From contig NZ_BMKD01000009.1 of NCBI RefSeq assembly GCF_014643835.1, positions 124,001 to 188,000 on the forward strand: a stretch of 64,000 nt of DNA. The letters run 5' to 3'. A program made the position numbers and the translations under genes. This stretch comes from Mucilaginibacter rubeus (GTDB taxonomy: Bacteria > Bacteroidota > Bacteroidia > Sphingobacteriales > Sphingobacteriaceae). Positions 56,118-64,000 of the stretch are shown piece after piece (positions within the stretch are counted from its first letter, which is position 1; every line of letters starts with the position of its first letter). A model generated the notes under the pieces. It was not told the origin of the DNA. It did not search any database and saw nothing but the letters and a program-made list of their open reading frames with translations.

Positions 56118-56837
56118 TTAAACTAAGTAAAAGAATGTAAATACGAATACCCAAACAAGGTCTACAAAGTGCCAGTACAAACCAACCTTTTCAACCATTA
56201 AATAACTGCCTCGTTTTTCGTATGTGCCCATTAACACGTTTACTGTAATAATAATGTTGATAATAACACCTGTAAATACGTGGAAACCGTGGAAACCTGT
56301 GATGGTAAAGAACAAGTTAGCAAACTCCTGCGAAGTCATATGTTGCACAGCTTCGGTGCCGCCGGTAAATAACTTTTTAAGTTCTTCGGCAGGCGGAACA
56401 CTTCCCCACCAGAAACCTTCATGGTGTAAATGTCCCCATTCCAAAGCCTGGCAACCAAGGAACATGAAACCGCCTATCACTGTAGCTATCATCCAACCTA
56501 CTACCTCTTTTTTAGCATTACGATGGCCCGCCTCTACAGCCAATACCATAGTAACAGAACTTGCAATGAGGATGAAGGTCATTAAACCCACAAACACCAA
56601 TGGTGCACCGTGATCAACTAATCCGGGTACTGATTGAAAAACCTTATCCGCACCTGGCCATACGCTTGCGCTGAAACGCAATGAACCGTAAGCTATCAAT
56701 AACGATGAAAAGGTAAATGCATCCGAAAGGAGGAAAAACCACATCATTATTTTTCCGTACTCCACGTTGAACGGGGATCTTCCTCCCGACCAGGGCGAAG
56801 TTTTTACTTCGTCAATTTGTGAAACTGTTGTACTCAT
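56118..56837 (-). CDS. Cytochrome c oxidase subunit III (second copy)
   Basis: A 239-residue heme-copper oxidase subunit III with five or six spans. WFFLLSDAFTFSSLLIAYGS and TGFHGFHVFTGV are recognisable, and the end is YWHFVDLVWVFVFTFFYLV. It follows another, shorter subunit III gene, with 21 bases between them. Confidence 0.94.
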   Translation of the reverse strand: MSTTVSQIDEVKTSPWSGGRSPFNVEYGKIMMWFFLLSDAFTFSSLLIAYGSLRFSASVWPGADKVFQSVPGLVDHGAPLVFVGLMTFILIASSVTMVLAVEAGHRNAKKEVVGWMIATVIGGFMFLGCQALEWGHLHHEGFWWGSVPPAEELKKLFTGGTEAVQHMTSQEFANLFFTITGFHGFHVFTGVIINIIITVNVLMGTYEKRGSYLMVEKVGLYWHFVDLVWVFVFTFFYLV

Positions 56838-56858
56838 CTGTACTAATCTATGGGTGTA

Positions 56859-57443
56859 TTAATTATGATTCAAAAGTAAAAAAACATAGAGATAAATCCA
56901 TATAATATCGAGAAAATGCCAGAAAATGGAAGTTAATTCCATCTTAAACATATTCTTTACCTGGGGGATATTACGGTATGTACCTATAAGTGTATTTATT
57001 AGCAATAACAGCGCCGCAAAAATGTGTACCAAATGCGCGCCAACAAAAACATAAACAAAGGAGCGTGAAGCATTAGGATCAACAAAATAGATCTGCATTT
57101 TGAAGGTTAACACATAGCAGGCATAGATCTGTAAGGCAAAAAAAGCCAGCCCTAAGCCCAATGTGATCCATAAATACAGCTTCTGTTTGTCAAACTGCAA
57201 CGCCTTGGCAGCCTTTGACGCTAAAAACAACGAGCCGCTGCTTAACACTATAACAATAGTGCTATACAAAAACGACTGCGGCATGATCACATTTAAACCG
57301 TGCCCGCTGCCTCCCGAATAAACGATAAAGCCGCTGGTAAAAGCTGCAAAAAGCATAAATGATGTGAATATGAAGATCCACATATTAAACTTTTTGGCAC
57401 CAAGGTTCAGCCTGTCGTTATCTTGTTCCATCCTTGCCATCAT
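56859..57443 (-). CDS. Cytochrome c oxidase subunit III (first copy)
   Basis: A 194-residue subunit III homologue with five spans. KKFNMWIFIFTSFMLFAAF is the first span, GAHLVHIFAALLLLIN holds the conserved His, and FWHFLDIIWIYLYVFLL is the C-terminal signature. It starts 1 base after the ctaB stop. Two subunit III genes in a row are common in Bacteroidota caa3 operons; the division of labour is unknown. Confidence 0.94.
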   Translation of the reverse strand: MMARMEQDNDRLNLGAKKFNMWIFIFTSFMLFAAFTSGFIVYSGGSGHGLNVIMPQSFLYSTIVIVLSSGSLFLASKAAKALQFDKQKLYLWITLGLGLAFFALQIYACYVLTFKMQIYFVDPNASRSFVYVFVGAHLVHIFAALLLLINTLIGTYRNIPQVKNMFKMELTSIFWHFLDIIWIYLYVFLLLNHN

Positions 57444-57444
57444 C

Positions 57445-58311
57445 TCACTTAACTATAAAATCTACTAAAAACATTATCTGAACTACCGGCAGGTAAAAAA
57501 ACGAGCCGAACATTAATTTACGAGCCTCGGGTATTTGCCGGGTACGTAACAGCATAAATGACTGATATAAAAATATTAAGCTGCATATCAGCGATACACC
57601 GCCTACCCAGTAACCACCATAACCGTAAAAGATTGGCAATAAACTTACGGGTACTAAAACGATGGCAAATATAAACGTAATTACCGCACTTGTTAAATCT
57701 CTTTTACCTGACGGCAACAAGCGAAAACCTGCGAGCTTGTAATCATCATCCAAAACCCAGGCAATAGCCCAGAAATGAACAAACTGCCAGATAAACTGGA
57801 TAGAGAATAAGATTAAAGCTATTTCGTCTATCCTACCGTGAACCTGCGCAGCTACATAGCCTATAAGCGGCGGCAATGCTCCGGGGATAGCGCCAACAAA
57901 AACTGCTGCAATACCCGATTTGCGTTTCAAAGGCGTATACGCAAATGCATACAATAAAATCGAAAATACAGATAGTAAGCCGGTTAACAGGTTTAAGCTG
58001 CCTAACAAGTAAGTGCCGGCCATGCCCATGCCTAAACCTAATACTAATGCCTGCCCCGTGGTCATTTTGCCTGAAGGGATTGGCCTGTCCATAGTACGCT
58101 TCATCAGCCTATCCAAATCTTTTTCGATGATTTCGTTAAAGGCATTGGCTGCCGATGTAACCAGGAAACCACCTATAATAAGCTTTACCCAATCAATCCA
58201 AACAATATGGCCATTTGCGCGACATCCGATTAAAAATGATATCGACGCCGAAAATACCACCAAGGTAGTAAGTCTTGTTTTGATCAATTTTGAAAAATCA
58301 GCCCATTTCAT
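57445..58311 (-). CDS. ctaB: Protoheme IX farnesyltransferase (heme O synthase)
   Basis: A 288-residue UbiA-family enzyme with about eight spans. The prenyl-diphosphate site is NAFNEIIEKDLDRLMKRTMD, with the N-x3-D-x2-x2-D pattern. TPLKRKSGIAAVFVGAIPGA is the second family motif. It farnesylates heme B to heme O. The start overlaps the end of ctaA by 4 bases. Confidence 0.95.
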   Translation of the reverse strand: MKWADFSKLIKTRLTTLVVFSASISFLIGCRANGHIVWIDWVKLIIGGFLVTSAANAFNEIIEKDLDRLMKRTMDRPIPSGKMTTGQALVLGLGMGMAGTYLLGSLNLLTGLLSVFSILLYAFAYTPLKRKSGIAAVFVGAIPGALPPLIGYVAAQVHGRIDEIALILFSIQFIWQFVHFWAIAWVLDDDYKLAGFRLLPSGKRDLTSAVITFIFAIVLVPVSLLPIFYGYGGYWVGGVSLICSLIFLYQSFMLLRTRQIPEARKLMFGSFFYLPVVQIMFLVDFIVK

Positions 58312-59366
58312 CTGCTTACCTCCCTACCCTTAACACCCTGAAATAAATTCAAAAGCAAATAAAACTGTGCCCCAAATATTAAACTCGCCAATACAATATG
58401 TGCAGCCTGGGCAACAGGCGGCAATGCGAGATATGATAACAAGATCCCGGTAACTATCTGCAACGTGATCATTAAAAATGTAAAACTCATCAGCTGCTGC
58501 TGAATAGAATGCCTGTTAAAGCCTTTACGGATCAAAGCAAACAAAGCAACGTTCAATATCAACACCAAAATGGCTATATCCCTGTGATGTTGAAATATCT
58601 CGCCGGCATTAGTGATCCAATCTTTACGGTAACCTCCCTGAAAATGATTGGCAACCGCATCTATTTTCTCACGTACCTCGGTTCCGAAAGCAATTTGCAG
58701 AATACTTACAAACAGTGCAGCAAGCGTTATAACGTAAACCAAAGGTGACGACCCTGAAGTACTTTTACCCGAAATCCGCGCTACATGATAAGTGTAAATA
58801 CAAATAGCTAAGATAGCCAGCGCTAAAAGCATGTGTACGGTAACAATCCAGGCAATCAAATTGGTAGATACCACGATTGAGCCTAACCACGCCTGAAACC
58901 CCACAAGCACCAGATTAAAAATACTCAGGATGGCTATCCTCTTATCCGTTTTCCAGTAGCTGAATGAAAAAACAACCGAAAGCAAAAGAAAAAAGCCAGA
59001 TAAAGCACCAATAAGGCGGTTGATATACTCAGTCCATGTTTTGCCTGCATTAAACTCCTCAGGCACAAGGATAGAACGATCTTCGCGGATTCGTTTTGCC
59101 AGATCACTGTAACCAAATACATCAAGTGTTTTTGCAAAACGCTGGTTCTTTTCAACCCGTTTGGCTACGTATTTCTGTTTATAATCTTTAGGCAGATCAC
59201 TAATATCAGTAGGCGGAATATACCTTCCGAAGCATTTTGGCCAGTCTGGACATCCCATGCCTGAACCTGAGCTACGCACAACACCACCGGCAAGAATCAA
59301 AACAAAGAGCAGAACAATGGTTGTAATATTGATCTTTTGAAACCTATTTTTTCCGGCTGTGCTCAT
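58308..59366 (-). CDS. ctaA: Heme A synthase (COX15/CtaA)
   Basis: A 352-residue protein with about eight spans. GGVVRSSGSGMGCPDWPKCF is the conserved loop with two cysteines. EYINRLIGALSGF and later HHRD/VHMLLALA segments hold the heme-ligating His residues. It oxidises heme O to heme A. It follows ctaD across a spacer with a 101-base inverted repeat. Confidence 0.95.
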   Translation of the reverse strand: MSTAGKNRFQKINITTIVLLFVLILAGGVVRSSGSGMGCPDWPKCFGRYIPPTDISDLPKDYKQKYVAKRVEKNQRFAKTLDVFGYSDLAKRIREDRSILVPEEFNAGKTWTEYINRLIGALSGFFLLLSVVFSFSYWKTDKRIAILSIFNLVLVGFQAWLGSIVVSTNLIAWIVTVHMLLALAILAICIYTYHVARISGKSTSGSSPLVYVITLAALFVSILQIAFGTEVREKIDAVANHFQGGYRKDWITNAGEIFQHHRDIAILVLILNVALFALIRKGFNRHSIQQQLMSFTFLMITLQIVTGILLSYLALPPVAQAAHIVLASLIFGAQFYLLLNLFQGVKGREVSR

Positions 59367-59383
59367 CTAAATAGTTCTAAAAA

Positions 59384-59484
59384 TTTAGGGTACCTTGTTA
59401 AGTCGGAAGTTCTAAGTTTTAAGTTCAAAGCTGCTTAACTTAGGACTCAAAACTTCCGACTTAAGACTTAACCGGTACCCTAAA
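59384..59484. repeat. Imperfect 101-bp inverted repeat between ctaD and ctaA
   Basis: TTTAGGGTACC at the left is mirrored by GGTACCCTAAA at the right. Inner arms pair AAGTCGGAAGTT with AACTTCCGACTT. It would form one long hairpin in the transcript after ctaD. No gene is seen. Confidence 0.8.
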
Positions 59485-59503
59485 AGATCAGATAAGTATT
59501 AAT

Positions 59504-61393
59504 TTATTTTACTTGTTCGTTTGCTTTCAGCGTACTTGTAAACTTATTAAGTTCTTCCAAACCTGCAGGATTATCTTCAAAATCGTGCGGAAGGTTTGAG
59601 CTCATAGTTTGCGAGTAAGGAACAGTTTGAGGGATATAATCCTCTTCTGCACCTGGTTTGCTGTAATCATATGGCCAACGATAAACGGTTGGAATTTCGC
59701 CCGGCCAGTTGCCGTGTAAGTGCTCAACAGGAGTAGTCCATTCAAGTGTATTTGACTCCCATGGGTTTTGAGTTGCTTTTTGTCCTTTGAAGATAGATAC
59801 AAAGAAGTTATAAAGGAAACCAAATTGGGTAAGTGCGGCGATAATAGCAGCCCAGGTTACAAATGTATTGATGGTTAACCATTTTTGCATTGAAGCAAAT
59901 TCGGTGAAGGCATAATACCTACGTGGCACACCGTCAAGACCCATAAAGTGCATTGGGAAGAATACCAGGTAAGCACAGATAAATGTCAACCAGAAGTGCA
60001 GGTAGCCTAATTTCTCGTCCATCATACGGCCGAACATTTTAGGGAACCAATGGTAAACACCCGCAAGCATACCAAATATAGCAGCCGAACCCATTACCAG
60101 GTGGAAGTGGGCAACCACAAAGTAAGTATCATGTAAGTTGATATCCAAAGTAGCGTTACCCAGGAAGATACCCGTTAAACCACCAGAGATGAAGAACGAC
60201 ACCATACCGATAGCGAACAACATAGCAGGCGTAAACCTGATGTTACCGCGCCAAAGTGTAGCTAACCAGTTGAATGTTTTTACTGCTGATGGAACCGCAA
60301 TGATCAAAGTAGTGATCATGAACACACCACCCAGGAATGGATTCATACCTGTAACAAACATGTGGTGGCCCCATACGATAAACGATAATACCGTGATACC
60401 GATTAGAGAGTAAACCATCGCGTGGTAACCAAAGATTGGTTTACGTGAGTTTACCGACATTACCTCAGATGAGATACCCATCGCAGGCATAATAACGATA
60501 TATACTTCCGGGTGACCAAGGAACCAGAACAAGTGCTGGAACAGGATCGGGCTACCACCTTCAAATGGTTGCTGTACGCCGTTTAATACGATATCAGATA
60601 AATAGAAGCTTGTACCAACACTGCGGTCAAATATCAACAATACTACACCAGCAACTAAAACCGGGAATGCAAGGATACCTAATATAGCAGTAAGGAATAA
60701 AGCCCAGATAGTTAATGGCATTTTCCAAAGGTCCATGCCTTTTGTACGCATGTTTAATACAGTACTTACGTAGTTGATACCACCCATTAATGATGATGCA
60801 ACGAACAGTACCATACTGATCAGCCAAAGGGTCATACCCTCGCCTGAACCCGGCATTGCTTTTGGCAATGCAGATAATGGCGGATAGATTGTCCAGCCAC
60901 CGCTGGCAGGGCCTTTTTGTACAAAGAAAGATGACAACATGATAACGCTGGCTAAAAAGAAGAACCAGTATGAAAGCATGTTCATGAAAGGCGAAGCCAT
61001 ATCACGTGCACCTACCTGCAATGGAATTAATAAGTTGGCAAAAGTACCGCTCAACCCGGCAGTTAGTACGAAGAATACCATGATAGTACCGTGTATGGTA
61101 ACCAAAGCAAGGTAAAAATCGGGACTGATACGACCGTTAGGTGCAAAACGACCCAACAAAGTTGTTAACAGCGGGAATGTTTTATCAGGGTAAGCAAGCT
61201 GGATCCTAAACAGGATTGACAAAATCATTGCGATAACCGCCATCGTAATACCTGTAATCAGGAATTGCTTGGCAATCATCTTGTGGTCCATGCTAAATAC
61301 ATATTTAGACAGGAATGATTGGTCATGATGGTGTTCGTGACCGTGTTCGTCGTGGTGGGCTCCTGCGTGGTCGTGAACTGCTAATGTTGACAT
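59504..61393 (-). CDS. ctaD: Cytochrome c oxidase subunit I
   Basis: A 629-residue heme-copper oxidase subunit I with at least 12 spans. WFLGHPEVYIVIMPAMG contains the CuB His and the cross-linked Tyr. WGHHMFVTGMNP gives the next two CuB His residues, and HDTYFVVAHFHLVMG gives the heme a3 and a ligands. The N-terminus is His-rich (HDHAGAHHDEHGHEHHHD), which may bind metal. It reduces oxygen and pumps protons. Confidence 0.97.
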   Translation of the reverse strand: MSTLAVHDHAGAHHDEHGHEHHHDQSFLSKYVFSMDHKMIAKQFLITGITMAVIAMILSILFRIQLAYPDKTFPLLTTLLGRFAPNGRISPDFYLALVTIHGTIMVFFVLTAGLSGTFANLLIPLQVGARDMASPFMNMLSYWFFFLASVIMLSSFFVQKGPASGGWTIYPPLSALPKAMPGSGEGMTLWLISMVLFVASSLMGGINYVSTVLNMRTKGMDLWKMPLTIWALFLTAILGILAFPVLVAGVVLLIFDRSVGTSFYLSDIVLNGVQQPFEGGSPILFQHLFWFLGHPEVYIVIMPAMGISSEVMSVNSRKPIFGYHAMVYSLIGITVLSFIVWGHHMFVTGMNPFLGGVFMITTLIIAVPSAVKTFNWLATLWRGNIRFTPAMLFAIGMVSFFISGGLTGIFLGNATLDINLHDTYFVVAHFHLVMGSAAIFGMLAGVYHWFPKMFGRMMDEKLGYLHFWLTFICAYLVFFPMHFMGLDGVPRRYYAFTEFASMQKWLTINTFVTWAAIIAALTQFGFLYNFFVSIFKGQKATQNPWESNTLEWTTPVEHLHGNWPGEIPTVYRWPYDYSKPGAEEDYIPQTVPYSQTMSSNLPHDFEDNPAGLEELNKFTSTLKANEQVK

Positions 61394-61413
61394 ATCTCTA
61401 TTTCTTATCTTTA

Positions 61414-62601
61414 TTAATTATTTAACGCTAACCTATTTGTTGAAGCACCGCTTTGCTCGTTGTTTGCTGCCGCAAAATGAAGCTCTTTTCTTAAAGCATC
61501 ATTGAGGTAAGGCTTTTGCCTTGACAGCCATGACTGATATTCGGCTTCAGAAACAACACGTACAACTTTTTGCATGTTGTAATGGCTCCCACCGCATATT
61601 TTGTTGCAGTAAAGGGTATATTCAAATTTAGGGTCGTCTAATTTGGTACGCATTTCTGCGGTAGTAATAGTCGGGGTAAATTTAAAGAAGGTTGGTAAAC
61701 CAGGTACCGCGTTCAACTGAACCCTGAAGTGGGGCATATAAACGCTATGGATCACGTCCTGTGCAAGGATATTCAGCCTGATTGATTTGTTAACCGGCAG
61801 ATACATAGTATCAACCTTCAAGTCATCAAAACTGCTTTTCTTTTTAAAGTTAACACCTAACAAGTTAGCGCCTGTAACCAAACGGAAATCTTTGGGGCCT
61901 AATACACCATCTTTACCAGGGTAACGCAATTCCCAGGCAAACTGGTGACCGGTTACATCGATATTGATATCATCTTTAAGATTTTCGCTGTTCATGATCT
62001 TCTGCCAGGTAAAAAAACCAAACACAACCAGGATAGTCAGAACGATGGCTGGTGCAATTGTCCAAACTTTCTCAATGGTATTATTGTGAGGCAGGAAGTG
62101 TGCACGACGTTTATCGGAATGACGGTATTGGAACAGGAATGTAAACAGCAGGATCTGGGTAACAAAAAATACTATCATTGTTAAAACAGTAGTGACTGTA
62201 AACATCTCATCTATTTTAACGCCATGAGCCGAAGCGGCTTCAGGTAATGTCATACTGCCCTGTTCGGTAAATGACCAGTAAGCACCGTATAAACCTACAA
62301 AAAGGAAAACAATACAAATTACAGCCATCACGGTATTCCACTTAATGCCTTTTTTGCCCTGCATCTTTAAAGTAAGATCGTAGATCTTGAGGATTTTACC
62401 AACAATGGCAACGCCTAAGCAGATCAGGAAAAATATAAGCACATAATACGCAATCCCGGTCCAGTCAACCTTAGGAGCCTCTTCCTGGCCCGGAGCAGCA
62501 CCTGCCGCAGTTTGTGCCATCAGCAGGTTTGTGCCCAGGAGCATAAACGCAGCGAAGAACGATAGTAGTTTTTTAGAATTTATTAGTTTTCTGAATCCCA
62601 T
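61414..62601 (-). CDS. ctaC: Cytochrome c oxidase subunit II
   Basis: A 395-residue subunit II. An N-terminal signal-like span ending near MAQTAAG is followed by two more spans. The CuA domain has SVYMPHFRVQLNAVPG and CNKICGGSHYNM, with the two Cys, His and Met ligands. Lys stands where Glu is usual; that residue binds copper only through its backbone. No fused cytochrome c domain follows, so electrons must come from a separate carrier or from the adjacent complex III. The ATG at 62601 is preferred to 62637. Confidence 0.95.
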   Translation of the reverse strand: MGFRKLINSKKLLSFFAAFMLLGTNLLMAQTAAGAAPGQEEAPKVDWTGIAYYVLIFFLICLGVAIVGKILKIYDLTLKMQGKKGIKWNTVMAVICIVFLFVGLYGAYWSFTEQGSMTLPEAASAHGVKIDEMFTVTTVLTMIVFFVTQILLFTFLFQYRHSDKRRAHFLPHNNTIEKVWTIAPAIVLTILVVFGFFTWQKIMNSENLKDDINIDVTGHQFAWELRYPGKDGVLGPKDFRLVTGANLLGVNFKKKSSFDDLKVDTMYLPVNKSIRLNILAQDVIHSVYMPHFRVQLNAVPGLPTFFKFTPTITTAEMRTKLDDPKFEYTLYCNKICGGSHYNMQKVVRVVSEAEYQSWLSRQKPYLNDALRKELHFAAANNEQSGASTNRLALNN

Positions 62602-62649
62602 TTTAGTAAGCTGTTTGGTATTCTGTATATGGTGCAAATGTAATAATTA

Positions 62650-63918
62650 TTATATGTGATGATGAAGGCTTTCCTGTAAGAACGGGTGTTTTTTAGGAAC
62701 TAACGATTTGAACTTGGTTAAAGCTGTCATCGCAGTGAAGGTAAATAAACCTCCGAAACCTAAGAACACGCCTATCTCAATCGGGCCAATCTCAGTTAAC
62801 CACGATGAAGTTGGGCCAACTGTACCAGGCATGATCATCATAAAGTAATCTAACCAGTGACCAACAATCAGGATAATACACATAATCTCAACAGTACGAT
62901 AGATACGTTTAGAGTCACGTGACATCAACACTAATAAAGGAGTAAGGAAATTTACTACGATGTTGATCCAGAACCAAGGTTTAAACTCAGGCTCCCAGCG
63001 TTTAAAGAAGTAAACTGTTTCCTCAGGCATGTTAGCATAGTAAATCAACAAGAACTGAGCAAACCATACGTAAGTCCAGAAGATAGAGAAACCGAAGATA
63101 AACTTGGTTAAGCTATGCATATGATCTTCTGAAACCCATTCAAAGTAACCAATACGTTTTAACCTGATTAATGTAAGTGTAATAACAGATAAACCGCTAA
63201 CCCACATTGCTGCGAAGTTATACCAACCAAACATAGTTGAGAACCATTCTGCTTCTAATGACATGATGGTATCGAAAGCGTATATTGGTGTAGTAAAACC
63301 AAAGATCACCAGGAATAAGCATGACATGTTAAAGCTCTTTTTGTAGTAGAACATGCCGCCCAAATCATCTTCCGCTTCTGAATATTTAGCCAATAAACGA
63401 CCAAATATGCAATATGAACCAAGGAAGCAAATTAAACGGATTATAAATCCAACTTTATTCATGTAACCGGCTTTACCAGCTATAATGGCGTTGTAATTTT
63501 CGTTATGAGGATCAGTAACACCGGCAGCAGCCCAAATTTTGTACAGGTAAGGAGCTACAACCTGCTTACCTTCTTCGTTGGTTACTGTATGTGTTAATGA
63601 AAACCCTGCGATAACTACCACAATAAGAGTAATTGCTGCTATCGGCAAAACTTTACCAAAAGCTTGTGGAATCCTGATCATTGATGCAGACCAACCAGCT
63701 TGTGCTGCATATTGCACGGCGCAAAAGAAAATACCGCACATACAAACCGCTGCAAAGTAATAGGTCATTAGCAACAGGTTGGCAAAGGTACGCTCAGCAT
63801 AGCCAAGCGCAAAGCCACCAAGTATGGCAACCAAACCAATCACGATGCATATTAAGCTCCATGTTTTGGCTTTGCCGACAAATTCGTATTGCCCGTCAAA
63901 ATTATTATGAGTCTTCAT
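62650..63918 (-). CDS. actF: Alternative complex III subunit ActF
   Basis: A 422-residue protein with about ten spans, of the NrfD/PsrC-like group used in the quinol:cytochrome c oxidoreductase ACIII. FGRLLAKYSEAEDDLGG and the long hydrophobic run of spans match ActF rather than ActC. The ATG at 63918 begins MKTHNNFDGQYEF; an upstream ATG adds a basic 13-residue extension. It is followed by caa3 subunit II, consistent with an ACIII-caa3 supercomplex. Confidence 0.88.
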   Translation of the reverse strand: MKTHNNFDGQYEFVGKAKTWSLICIVIGLVAILGGFALGYAERTFANLLLMTYYFAAVCMCGIFFCAVQYAAQAGWSASMIRIPQAFGKVLPIAAITLIVVVIAGFSLTHTVTNEEGKQVVAPYLYKIWAAAGVTDPHNENYNAIIAGKAGYMNKVGFIIRLICFLGSYCIFGRLLAKYSEAEDDLGGMFYYKKSFNMSCLFLVIFGFTTPIYAFDTIMSLEAEWFSTMFGWYNFAAMWVSGLSVITLTLIRLKRIGYFEWVSEDHMHSLTKFIFGFSIFWTYVWFAQFLLIYYANMPEETVYFFKRWEPEFKPWFWINIVVNFLTPLLVLMSRDSKRIYRTVEIMCIILIVGHWLDYFMMIMPGTVGPTSSWLTEIGPIEIGVFLGFGGLFTFTAMTALTKFKSLVPKKHPFLQESLHHHI

Positions 63919-63931
63919 TAATATCTTTTTC

Positions 63932-64000
63932 TTATAAGGTTTGTAAATGGTGAACATACATGATCACTTTCCAGCGTTCTTCGGGAGCAAGCTGAGAAGC
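63932..64000 (-). CDS. actE: C-terminus of ActE-like cytochrome c (partial)
   Basis: The last 22 codons before TAA read AS-QLAPEERWKVIMYVHH-LQTL. This matches the end of a class I cytochrome c (PEERW..V.YV..L). It stands just upstream of actF, where ACIII has its monoheme cytochrome c ActE. The heme motif lies outside the window. Confidence 0.75.
   Translation of the reverse strand, partial: ASQLAPEERWKVIMYVHHLQTL

Overview
The window reads as a chromosome segment of a Bacteroidota bacterium of the family Sphingobacteriaceae, most likely Mucilaginibacter or a close relative such as Pedobacter. The signs are TAnnTTTG-type promoter boxes, lack of Shine-Dalgarno sequences, atpD-atpC standing apart from the other ATP synthase genes, a caa3-type oxidase next to alternative complex III, an exosortase of the kind linked to polysaccharide loci in this family, and spacers full of small palindromic repeats. 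The genus is inferred from remembered gene content, not from a search.

Region 1 (1-18352, + strand) is an exopolysaccharide locus. It holds GT2, GT4 and GT9 glycosyltransferases, three tandem paralogous GT-A-like enzymes, an FkbM methyltransferase, a Wzy-like membrane protein, an exosortase, a WcaF-like acetyltransferase and a GT-C-like membrane protein. Genes overlap by a few bases and many start with TTG or GTG. Region 2 (18345-20736, - strand) is housekeeping: obgE, adk, tRNA-Arg(ACG) with a near-ideal promoter and terminator, and a peroxiredoxin.

Region 3 (20915-24770) is an accessory island. A lipoprotein carries an HExxH metallopeptidase-like tail, and its Gly/Pro-rich linker recurs twice downstream as orphan copies. 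One orphan is joined to a different but related HExxH tail. Small exported proteins follow the tails, as in a polymorphic-toxin array. Region 4 (24787-27841) has a quinone oxidoreductase and atpDC. Region 5 (28010-30709, - strand) is a gene graveyard: a frameshifted TlpA-like protein, a truncated and twice-shifted Fic protein, and an ankyrin gene with an in-frame stop.

Region 6 (31099-44943, +) is a branched-chain amino acid operon: ilvD-ilvB-ilvN-ilvC-leuC-[GxxExxY element]-leuD-MT-leuB-MT-leuA-ilvA. Its long spacers each hold a different repeat. Between leuC and leuD sits a 615-bp unit with terminal inverted repeats of about 50 bp that carries only a GxxExxY (PD-(D/E)xK-like) gene; its first bases supply the leuC stop codon. 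Region 7 (45046-51964, -) is a histidine-utilisation operon (MarR regulator-hutH-hutU-hutI-ftcD) with a palindromic operator in front of the regulator. Region 8 (52232-64000, -) runs from alternative complex III (actE end, actF) through caa3 oxidase (ctaC, ctaD, ctaA, ctaB, two subunit III genes, subunit IV), Sco, DUF420, a small CxxC protein, DUF983 and DUF2461 to an OmpA-like lipoprotein.

The two best candidates for undescribed biology are the TIR-bounded GxxExxY unit in the leu operon and the metallopeptidase tail-cassette array at 20.9-24.8 kb.
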